From SIG480 sp045586595 (lineage in GTDB: Bacteria > Bacillota > Clostridia > Oscillospirales > JAAYXM01): a stretch of DNA of 16,756 bases. A program made the translations under genes and the position numbers. Positions 6,861 to 12,641 of the stretch are shown here, piece after piece. The stretch covers positions 1 to 16,756 of the forward strand of contig JAZNAQ010000006.1 in NCBI GenBank assembly GCA_045586595.1, in the 5' to 3' direction. Every line of letters begins with the position of its first letter. Within the stretch, counting starts at the first letter, position 1. The notes under the pieces were generated by a model. It saw only the letters and a list, made by a program, of their open reading frames with translations, was not told the origin of the DNA and made no database searches.

Positions 6861-8063
6861 ATGAGTCTTATAGTACAGAAATTCGGTGGCTCGTCTGTTG
6901 CCGATACCGAGCGTTTGTTCAATGTTGCGGATATCGTAACAAGTACATACGCAGACGGTAATGATGTTGTTGTCGTTGTTTCGGCTCAGGGCGATACGAC
7001 TGATGAACTCATCGAAAAAGCACAAGCGATTAATCCGAATCCCTCAAAGCGCGAGATGGATGTTCTTCTCGCAAACGGTGAGCAGATTTCAATATCGCTT
7101 CTTGCAATGGCTATCGAAAAGCTCGGCTATCCAGTAATCTCGCTTACGGGCTGGCAGGCAGGAATTCAGACAGGCATGAACTACGGTTCTGCAAGAATTA
7201 AGAAGATTGATACTGAGCGTTTAAAGCTTGAAATCTCAAAGCGCAGAATAGTTATCGTTGCAGGATTCCAGGGTATTAACAAGTTCGATGATATAACAAC
7301 CCTTGGCCGCGGCGGTTCCGATACAACAGCTGTTGCACTTGCTGCAGCTCTCGGTGCTGACCTCTGCCAGATATACACTGACGTTGACGGCGTATATTCA
7401 GCAGACCCGAGAATTATCAAGAACGCAAGAAAACTTGATGAGATTACATTTGACGAAATGCTAGAACTCGCGTCTCTTGGCGCACAGGTTCTTCATAACC
7501 GCTCGGTTGAGATGGGCAAACGCTTTAATGTAGATATGGAAGTTGTTTCAAGCTTCACACGCAATCCCGGTACAAAAATTAAGGAGGCACACAAAATGGA
7601 AAAAATGAATGTAAGCGGTGTTGCACGCGATATGGACGTTGCACAGATTTCGCTTGTAAATATGGCAGACGCACCCGGTATCGCATATAAGGTTTTCTCT
7701 GTCCTTGCAAACAAGGGCGTAAACGTAGATATTATTCTTCAGTCTATCGGACGCAACAATACAAAGGACATCGCCTTTACAGTTCCAAGTTCGTCTCTTG
7801 AGCTTGCAACAAAGATACTCAATGAGAATAAGGCAAGCATTGGCTTTGAAGACATCAGTGTAAGAGAAGATCTCTGCAAGCTCTCTATCGTCGGTGCAGG
7901 CATGGTAAATAACCCGGGTGTTGCCGCTATGATGTTCGAGGCACTTTCCGCTGCAAACGTAAACATTGATATGATTTCAACGAGCGAAATCAAGGTTTCT
8001 GTTCTCATCCCGAAGGAAGACTCCGAGCGTGCAATGCGCGCCGTCCACGACAAGTTCTTTTAA
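6861..8063 (+). CDS. lysC: Aspartokinase (monofunctional, with two C-terminal ACT domains)
   Basis: This enzyme phosphorylates aspartate with ATP, the first step to lysine, threonine and methionine. The 400-residue product has the kinase domain with KFGGSSVA at 7-14, TTLGRGGSD at 146-154 and TDVDGV at 173-178, then two ACT domains (about 264-330 and 340-400). The length is typical of the monofunctional alpha subunit. AAAGGA precedes the ATG by ten bases. It follows hom by 42 bases and closes the operon. An internal in-frame ATG (M246) with a strong Shine-Dalgarno marks a probable second product, listed separately. Confidence 0.96.
   Translation: MSLIVQKFGGSSVADTERLFNVADIVTSTYADGNDVVVVVSAQGDTTDELIEKAQAINPNPSKREMDVLLANGEQISISLLAMAIEKLGYPVISLTGWQAGIQTGMNYGSARIKKIDTERLKLEISKRRIVIVAGFQGINKFDDITTLGRGGSDTTAVALAAALGADLCQIYTDVDGVYSADPRIIKNARKLDEITFDEMLELASLGAQVLHNRSVEMGKRFNVDMEVVSSFTRNPGTKIKEAHKMEKMNVSGVARDMDVAQISLVNMADAPGIAYKVFSVLANKGVNVDIILQSIGRNNTKDIAFTVPSSSLELATKILNENKASIGFEDISVREDLCKLSIVGAGMVNNPGVAAMMFEALSAANVNIDMISTSEIKVSVLIPKEDSERAMRAVHDKFF
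7596..8063 (+). CDS. lysC: Aspartokinase beta (regulatory) subunit from an internal in-frame start
   Basis: Inside lysC a full AAGGAGG (7581-7587) lies eight bases before an in-frame ATG (codon 246). Translation from it would give a 155-residue protein consisting of just the two ACT domains. Aspartokinase II of B. subtilis and the C. glutamicum enzyme are known alpha/beta proteins whose beta subunit is made in this way from the 3' part of the same gene. The product is inferred from the ribosome binding site and this precedent. Confidence 0.65.
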   Translation: MEKMNVSGVARDMDVAQISLVNMADAPGIAYKVFSVLANKGVNVDIILQSIGRNNTKDIAFTVPSSSLELATKILNENKASIGFEDISVREDLCKLSIVGAGMVNNPGVAAMMFEALSAANVNIDMISTSEIKVSVLIPKEDSERAMRAVHDKFF

Positions 8064-8070
8064 ATAACAG

Positions 8071-8106
8071 AAAAACACTCCCTGACTAAAGTCAGGGAGT
8101 GTTTTT
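8071..8106. terminator. Bidirectional intrinsic terminator between lysC and thiN
   Basis: A perfect 13-bp stem (8074-8086 with 8091-8103; core CACTCCCTGAC) with a 4-base loop is flanked by A residues on the left and TTTTTT on the right. It can stop transcription from both convergent operons. Confidence 0.9.
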
Positions 8107-8108
8107 TG

Positions 8109-8732
8109 CTATCTTCGTATTTTTATAAGTAAAGCTCTGCCTTGAGATACACTTACCTCGGCGATCTTTCCGGGGAGAATCTCGTTGCTTATGCCATATT
8201 GATACTCTGCTGTGATTTCTGCGTTTTCGAGCGGGAACTTCACGTTGCGCTCGGTTACGCCGCCGCAAACTCCGTCGATGTTCAAAAGTGAAAAATAAGA
8301 GAATGACTCGTCTATATAGTGGGTTGCGCTGTCACAAATCTCCATTTCTGAATAATCATCAACGATTTTTGCTTTCATGCCTTTTGAGTGAAGCATGAGG
8401 AGAATTGAAGTGTTGCCGAGTGTATGGTCAAGCCTTCCGCCGACAACGCCAATAAACAGAAAGTCTGAAAAACCTCGTCTAATGGCTTCTTTTACGGCAT
8501 ATACGGTATCGGTGTCGTCCTTTTCTCGGGGGAGGGTGATTGTTTCAATGTCTGTGTTGGGGCGTGGGTGTGAGTCGAAGTCGCCAATAATCAGGTCAGG
8601 CTTTATTCCGAGCTTGTCTGCATGATAAAGCCCGCTGTCGCAGAAAATATAAAAATCATTATCTGTGAGATAGCTTCGTGTCGCGTCAGCGCCGTTTATC
8701 TCTGCACCTCCTATAATTACACATCTTTTCAT
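8109..8732 (-). CDS. thiN: Thiamine pyrophosphokinase
   Basis: The enzyme transfers pyrophosphate from ATP to thiamine, giving TPP directly. The 207-residue product shows CDSG at 31-34, GDFDS at 50-54, LPREKDDTD at 67-75 and GGRLDH at 98-103, the signature of the family, and has normal length. The start is the ATG at 8732, eight bases after AAGGGG. A TTG at 8762 in the same frame would overlap thiD and lies ahead of that site. It is the last gene of the thi operon, 13 bases after the thiD stop. Here it allows use of imported thiamine. ThiE makes thiamine monophosphate, which would need dephosphorylation before ThiN, or a separate ThiL elsewhere. Confidence 0.94.
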   Translation of the reverse strand: MKRCVIIGGAEINGADATRSYLTDNDFYIFCDSGLYHADKLGIKPDLIIGDFDSHPRPNTDIETITLPREKDDTDTVYAVKEAIRRGFSDFLFIGVVGGRLDHTLGNTSILLMLHSKGMKAKIVDDYSEMEICDSATHYIDESFSYFSLLNIDGVCGGVTERNVKFPLENAEITAEYQYGISNEILPGKIAEVSVSQGRALLIKIRR

Positions 8733-8745
8733 AAGAAACACCCCT

Positions 8746-9531
8746 TCATTTATATAGAGCAAACATATGATTTAACGGCCCGCTGCCGCTGCCTAAATTA
8801 AGCTGTGCCATGAGCGCACCGGAGATATAATCCTTAGCTAAACGGACCGACTCTGTAAGGCAATATCCCTTTGCAAGATTTGAGGCTATTGCACTTGAAA
8901 GTGTACAGCCCGTACCGTGAGTATTCGTATTGTTTATATGTTTGCCTGTAAACCAAATTTGCTTTCCATTATCATATAGTAAATCATTTGCATCATTTAT
9001 GCTGTGGCCGCCCTTGAGAAGAACGGCGCAGCCGCTTTTGTCACTGATTATCTCTGCGGCTTTTATTATATCATCTTTGTTGTTTATTGTCACTCCCGAA
9101 AGAATCTCGGCTTCAGGAATGTTCGGAGTAACAACTCTTGCGAGCGGCATAAGCTCGTCCGTCAGAGTAGACACAGCAGTTTCCTGCATGAGCCTTGAGC
9201 CGCTGGTTGAAACCATAACCGGGTCGAGCACAATATTCCTTGCCTTAAAAAAATGCAGTTTTTCGGATATAACCTTTATGAGTGCGGATGATGATACCAT
9301 ACCAATCTTGACCGCATCAGGAAAGATGTCGCTGAATACTGCGTCGAGCTGTTGACCTAAAAAATGGGGAGTAACCTCTAAAATTTCTGTAACGCCGGTT
9401 GTGTTTTGCGCCGTGAGCGCACATATTGCGCTCGTGGCATAAACACCATTCATCGTCATTGTTTTAATGTCTGCCTGAATACCGGCGCCTCCGCAGGAGT
9501 CACTGCCGGCGATTGTTAAAGCTGTCTTCAT
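8746..9531 (-). CDS. thiD: Hydroxymethylpyrimidine / phosphomethylpyrimidine kinase
   Basis: This ribokinase-fold enzyme phosphorylates hydroxymethylpyrimidine (HMP) to HMP-P and then HMP-PP, the pyrimidine half of thiamine. The 261-residue product begins MKTALTIAGSDSCGGAG with the substrate-binding AGSDS region (8-12) and has the anion-hole GTGC at 206-209 with C209 as part of the catalytic site. It has the normal family length. The start is the ATG at 9531, nine bases after GAGGTG; a GTG at 9543 is part of that ribosome binding site. It overlaps the end of thiE by 32 bases, so translation is probably coupled. Confidence 0.95.
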   Translation of the reverse strand: MKTALTIAGSDSCGGAGIQADIKTMTMNGVYATSAICALTAQNTTGVTEILEVTPHFLGQQLDAVFSDIFPDAVKIGMVSSSALIKVISEKLHFFKARNIVLDPVMVSTSGSRLMQETAVSTLTDELMPLARVVTPNIPEAEILSGVTINNKDDIIKAAEIISDKSGCAVLLKGGHSINDANDLLYDNGKQIWFTGKHINNTNTHGTGCTLSSAIASNLAKGYCLTESVRLAKDYISGALMAQLNLGSGSGPLNHMFALYK

Positions 9532-10165
9532 TATCTTTTTCACCTCGGTAGAATTGTCTTTTTAATTCTTGTGCCGCCGCTTGTGGGTCATCTGCCTTCA
9601 TTATGGCAGAGACAACACAAATGCCAGCGATGTTTATACCACTCAATATATCTATATTATCCTTGTTAAGCCCGCCTATGGCGTTTACGGGAATGGGCAC
9701 GGCTTCGCAGATTTTTTTCAGTGTGTGTGGGGTAGTCTGTACGGTTTTTACTTTAGTTGTTGTCGGGTATATTGCGCCAACACCGAGGTAATCCGCACCT
9801 TGCTTATAAGCAACAAGAGCCTGATCTTCAGTTTTTGCGGTTGCTCCGATAATCTTACTACTACCCAGGATTTTGCGTGCAATTTCAATCGGCATATCGC
9901 TTTGCCCCAAATGCACACCCTCTGCATCAACCGCCATGGCTACGTCAATTCTGTCATCTATAATAAGCGGTATGTTGTATTTTTGGGTTAAGGTATGAAC
10001 CTTTCTTGCAATATCAATATATTCTCTTGTTGTTTTGTCCTTTTCGCGGAGCTGAATCAGAGTAACGCCGCCGCGAAGTGCTGATTCTATTCGGTGAAGA
10101 AACTCAGCCTCACAAAACCCAGTGCTGTCGGTGATGAAGTAAAGGCTTGTATCAAATGCTTGCAA
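9500..10165 (-). CDS. thiE: Thiamine phosphate synthase
   Basis: The enzyme joins HMP-PP and thiazole phosphate into thiamine monophosphate. With the TTG start at 10165 (GGAGG nine bases upstream) it has 221 residues, the usual size. The longer upstream frame runs inside thiM and has no independent support. The TIM barrel motifs are TLIQLREK around 35-42, DDRIDVA at 70-76, GVHLGQSD at 83-90 and GVGAIYPTTTK at 128-138, which binds the pyrophosphate. It overlaps thiM by 14 bases and thiD by 32 bases. Confidence 0.94.
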   Translation of the reverse strand: MQAFDTSLYFITDSTGFCEAEFLHRIESALRGGVTLIQLREKDKTTREYIDIARKVHTLTQKYNIPLIIDDRIDVAMAVDAEGVHLGQSDMPIEIARKILGSSKIIGATAKTEDQALVAYKQGADYLGVGAIYPTTTKVKTVQTTPHTLKKICEAVPIPVNAIGGLNKDNIDILSGINIAGICVVSAIMKADDPQAAAQELKRQFYRGEKDNEDSFNNRRQ

Positions 10166-10967
10166 TTTCTGTTTCCTCCGTTCTAATATTATCTTCAATA
10201 TCTTTATCTGAAATGACGGAAAGGTTGTCAATTAGGCTTGATGCAAAGCTCGAAATACCACGCGTGTCGTGAGAAAGCTCTCCGCATATGCCGAGAACAG
10301 CACACGCAGAAGCTACTGCGGTAAGGCTACGGCAAACCGACAAATAGCACCCGCATAAAGCTCCGAGCATACAGCCGGTACCGGTGATGCCGGCAAGAGC
10401 CGGGGTTCCGTTCTTGATACGGATAAGCCGATTGCCGTCGGTTACAATATCGGTCTTTCCGCTTGCGAGAACAATAGTGTTGTATCTGCGCGCGAGCAGA
10501 GCTGATATGTGGCTTATAAAATCCACATTAAGCGCGCCTTCGGCATCAACCCCTGAAGCGCGGTATGATGCGCTGTACAGAGAAAGAATTTCTGAGTAGT
10601 TGCCCTTTATTACGGTAGGGCAGCTACTATTTAAAAGCCTTTGCACAAATGCTCTCCTAAATCTTGAGCAGGCTATGCCTACCAAATCAAGAACAAGCGG
10701 AATCTTTCGCTCCCTTGCAGTTTTGGCTGCAAGGGAGATTGATTTTATTCGTGCATCCGTGATGTTGCCGAGGTTTAAAACAAGTGCCTGTGCGGTGGCT
10801 GTAATTTCGCAGACCTCGCTCGGGTGCTCTGCCATAATCGGGCGCGCGCCTGTCGCGAGAATGGTGTTTGCACACTGGTTAATCGAAATCGGGTTTGTGA
10901 TACAGTGTATGAGAGGGTGAAGCTCCATTACTGATTTGCGAATCGTGTTTAGTTCGTTTGCTGTCAT
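10152..10967 (-). CDS. thiM: Hydroxyethylthiazole kinase
   Basis: This salvage enzyme phosphorylates hydroxyethylthiazole for use by ThiE. The 271-residue product has the N-terminal HCITNPISINQCAN at 21-34 (family pattern HxITN...N..AN) and the catalytic ITGTGCMLGA with GTGC at 196-199. The start is the ATG at 10967, which overlaps the TGA of thiW as ATGA, a coupled junction. AAGG lies upstream within the thiW end. A longer in-frame reading to 11060 lies inside thiW and is not supported. Confidence 0.94.
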   Translation of the reverse strand: MTANELNTIRKSVMELHPLIHCITNPISINQCANTILATGARPIMAEHPSEVCEITATAQALVLNLGNITDARIKSISLAAKTARERKIPLVLDLVGIACSRFRRAFVQRLLNSSCPTVIKGNYSEILSLYSASYRASGVDAEGALNVDFISHISALLARRYNTIVLASGKTDIVTDGNRLIRIKNGTPALAGITGTGCMLGALCGCYLSVCRSLTAVASACAVLGICGELSHDTRGISSFASSLIDNLSVISDKDIEDNIRTEETEIASI

Positions 10968-11686
10968 TTTATATTTGCCTTCTTTGATTTTTTTAGTATA
11001 AGATAAATACACGCCGCGAGAATAAATACACCCAATGATGAATAGGAAATATATGACCATATAGGTGAATACATTTTAAAGAGACTTGTGAGAATTTTAA
11101 CCACTAGATAGCAGATTACGCCAAAGGCCGCAATAGATACTGCATTTCCGTAAACTCCGCTTATATCTGTATATCCTTCGCTGCCGAGTGATAACTGAAA
11201 TTTTGTTACAAGTCCTGCATTTGAGAGCTTTCTGAGAAGTATGTATGCAATGCTTCCGCCAATAAGTGTACCGCATATGAAGGAGGGGACATAGAAGAGC
11301 CAGCTGAGGCCCTCTTTGCCCCAGAAGAAGGTCATCACGGGATAAGAAAGAATTGCGCCTATTATACCCGTACCGATAATTTCGCCGAGGACGGCAAACA
11401 TAAGCTTTCCCTTTGAAAGTCTGTAAAAAACACCTGAAAAAAATGCACCGAATATTGCGCCCGTTAAGGCAATCGGAGGTATTCCGAGAAGAGTCATTCT
11501 TATTATGCCGATGATAAGCGCGCAGAGAAGAGACATCCACGGCCCTAGGAGCACGGAGCACACTATGTTGATAAGATGCGCCATAGGGCACATACCCTCA
11601 AATCTGAGTATGGGTGAAATGACCACGCCGAGAGCTACCATGACAGAAAGCACTACCATCTTTAAAAATCTTTTTGAGTTGTTCAT
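10964..11686 (-). CDS. thiW: ThiW, thiazole-uptake S component of an ECF transporter, with extra C-terminal segment
   Basis: ThiW proteins are small membrane substrate-binding (S) components of energy-coupling-factor transporters, predicted to import the thiazole precursor. The first 160 or so residues match the family: a hydrophobic start MVALGVVISPIL, then conserved FEGMCPMAHLINIVCSVLLGPW and a GIPPIALTGAIFGAFFSGV segment, five to six membrane helices in all. Family members are usually about 160-170 residues. This one has 240, with a polar linker (about 170-182) and two additional predicted helices (about 183-205 and 212-231) before a lysine-rich end. The ribosome binding site AGGAAAG is close to the ATG. 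It is the first gene behind the TPP riboswitch and shares ATGA with thiM. The shared EcfAAT module is not in this window. Confidence 0.88.
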   Translation of the reverse strand: MNNSKRFLKMVVLSVMVALGVVISPILRFEGMCPMAHLINIVCSVLLGPWMSLLCALIIGIIRMTLLGIPPIALTGAIFGAFFSGVFYRLSKGKLMFAVLGEIIGTGIIGAILSYPVMTFFWGKEGLSWLFYVPSFICGTLIGGSIAYILLRKLSNAGLVTKFQLSLGSEGYTDISGVYGNAVSIAAFGVICYLVVKILTSLFKMYSPIWSYISYSSLGVFILAACIYLILKKSKKANIK

Positions 11687-11699
11687 TTATTCTTTCCTC

Positions 11700-11840
11700 G
11701 TTTCAATTTAATACGAAGTCAAAAAGCTTCGCTCGGTCGAGGCTTACTAGCCTCCTCTCACCCCGAAACACGGGTTCCCATCGCTATGTTGATTAAGATG
11801 TCAAGCGCTCCCTTGCCACCCTGATAAACCTCCCTTCATG
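11700..11840 (-). ncRNA. Structured leader between riboswitch terminator and thiW, with half-aptamer-like hairpin
   Basis: These 140 bases lie after the riboswitch terminator and before thiW and hold no convincing coding region. They are dense in small hairpins: CAAG/CTTG, CCCG/CGGG, GAGGCT/AGCCTC with loop AGTA, and CGAAG/CTTCG. At 11735-11760 the minus strand reads TGAGAGGA...TCGACC, the same boundaries as the TPP aptamer arm at 11930-11954, with a different but still pairing stem. The second half of an aptamer (CTGAT..GGATAATGCCA) is absent. It could be a decayed second riboswitch, a dispersed repeat element or an RNA stabiliser. I do not know which. Confidence 0.4.
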
Positions 11841-11878
11841 TATAATAAAAAACGGATAATCCTGATGGATTATCCGTT
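11841..11878 (-). terminator. Riboswitch-controlled intrinsic terminator
   Basis: On the minus strand AACGGATAATCC (11867-11878) and GGATTATCCGTT (11851-11862) form a perfect 12-bp stem with a 4-base loop, followed by TTTTATTATA. It lies directly behind the TPP aptamer and ahead of thiW, the usual expression platform for transcriptional attenuation when TPP is bound. Confidence 0.9.
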
Positions 11879-11885
11879 ATAAACA

Positions 11886-11981
11886 AAGCTACTCATCCCT
11901 ACGTTGGCATTATCCAAATCAGGTATAAGGGTCGAAGTTGATTACTTCCTCTCAGCCTGCTAAACAAGCTCCCCTGATATT
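11886..11981 (-). ncRNA. TPP riboswitch (THI element)
   Basis: The minus strand shows all conserved blocks of the TPP aptamer in order: CAGGGGAGC, GGCTGAGAGGA with a P3 hairpin, ACCCTTATACCTGAT, then TTGGATAATGCCAACG and TAGGGA. Binding of TPP should favour the terminator at 11841-11878 and switch off thiW-thiM-thiE-thiD-thiN. Confidence 0.97.
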
Positions 11982-11996
11982 CGGTTGTCGCTTGTT

Positions 11997-12025
11997 ATTA
12001 TACTTTGTATTGGAATAAATTGCAA
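11997..12025 (-). promoter_or_regulatory. Sigma-A promoter of the thi operon
   Basis: On the minus strand TTGCAA (12020-12025), a 17-base spacer and a perfect TATAAT (11997-12002). Transcription would begin near 11990, just before the riboswitch. Confidence 0.8.
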
Positions 12026-12043
12026 GATAAAATTGTTAAAATG

Positions 12044-12072
12044 TTGTAAAAAAACAAAATGTGTGTTATAAT
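12044..12072 (+). promoter_or_regulatory. Sigma-A promoter of the small membrane protein gene
   Basis: TTGTAA (12044-12049), a 17-base spacer and TATAAT (12067-12072) preceded by TG at the extended -10 position. It is divergent from the thi promoter, with about 19 bases between the two -35 elements. Confidence 0.7.
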
Positions 12073-12116
12073 ATAGTATATCGTTGTGAATTAGTAGGCT
12101 TCAAAGGAGTAAAGCA

Positions 12117-12542
12117 ATGCGTGTTATAAAAGTACGAATTTTAGAATTGTTTGCATGGTGTATAGGGCTCTCTGCTGCTATTACATGCATGAGCTATGTG
12201 AGCATTATCCCTGATACGGCACAGGGGAGCGGGTTCGCGCTACTTCTTGGTATGACTGTATTCGTCTTGGCTCAGGCGTTTGCCATGCGCGAGTGTTTCT
12301 TTGCCCTTGGTGACCATCTTGAATATTTTATGAGCAACTTAATCGCATATGGCGTATTTGCCGCGGTGTCAATGCTTGTGCGGCCACTGTTAGGTAGTAT
12401 CATACATACATGGCTGTTCGGTATATTTAAAGTAGTTATGTTTACAAATGCAGATATAAGCTGGCTTAAGTCATCGGTTATTTGTCATGTTGCAATGCTT
12501 TTGATAATGGTAATTGCCCCTATAGGCGCAAAGCCCGAATAG
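12117..12542 (+). CDS. Small membrane protein of unknown function
   Basis: I do not recognise this 141-residue protein. It has four or five hydrophobic segments (about 9-30, 40-57, 72-92, 97-110 and 117-136). Polar stretches RECFFALGDHLEYF and FTNADISWLKSS lie between them, so it is an integral membrane protein. A good ribosome binding site AAGGAG (12104-12109) is seven bases before the ATG, its own promoter precedes it and a strong terminator follows, so it is a real single-gene unit. Its divergent promoter is beside the thi promoter, but nothing in the sequence shows control by TPP. The next gene downstream is sipL, separated by the terminator. Confidence 0.75.
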   Translation: MRVIKVRILELFAWCIGLSAAITCMSYVSIIPDTAQGSGFALLLGMTVFVLAQAFAMRECFFALGDHLEYFMSNLIAYGVFAAVSMLVRPLLGSIIHTWLFGIFKVVMFTNADISWLKSSVICHVAMLLIMVIAPIGAKPE

Positions 12543-12549
12543 AAATTAG

Positions 12550-12580
12550 AGAGCATCTCCAAAGGGAGATGCTCTTTGTC
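12550..12580 (+). terminator. Intrinsic terminator after the small membrane protein gene
   Basis: A perfect 11-bp stem AGAGCATCTCC/GGAGATGCTCT (12550-12560 and 12565-12575) with loop AAAG is followed by TTGTC. It starts eight bases after the stop codon. Confidence 0.8.
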
Positions 12581-12609
12581 ATATTCTCTCTCTCTTAAAA
12601 ATATACTTT
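12579..12609 (+). promoter_or_regulatory. Possible sigma-E-type sporulation promoter of sipL
   Basis: TCATATT (12579-12585) fits the B. subtilis sigma-E -35 pattern KMATATT. TATACTTT (12602-12609) matches 6 of 8 positions of CATACAHT. The spacer is 16 bases, slightly long. It is correctly placed between the preceding terminator and the sipL ribosome binding site. TTGTCA at 12576 resembles a sigma-A -35 but has no -10 at the right distance. Confidence 0.35.
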
Positions 12610-12641
12610 ACTGAAAATGAAATAAAAAGGAGAGAGAGCAA

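Noticed and set aside
11787..11815. Very short upstream reading frame (GTG start, 8 codons, MARERLTS) in the thiW leader
   Set aside because: GGGAGG lies nine bases upstream, but the frame is tiny, has no recognisable content and is better explained as part of a structured non-coding element.
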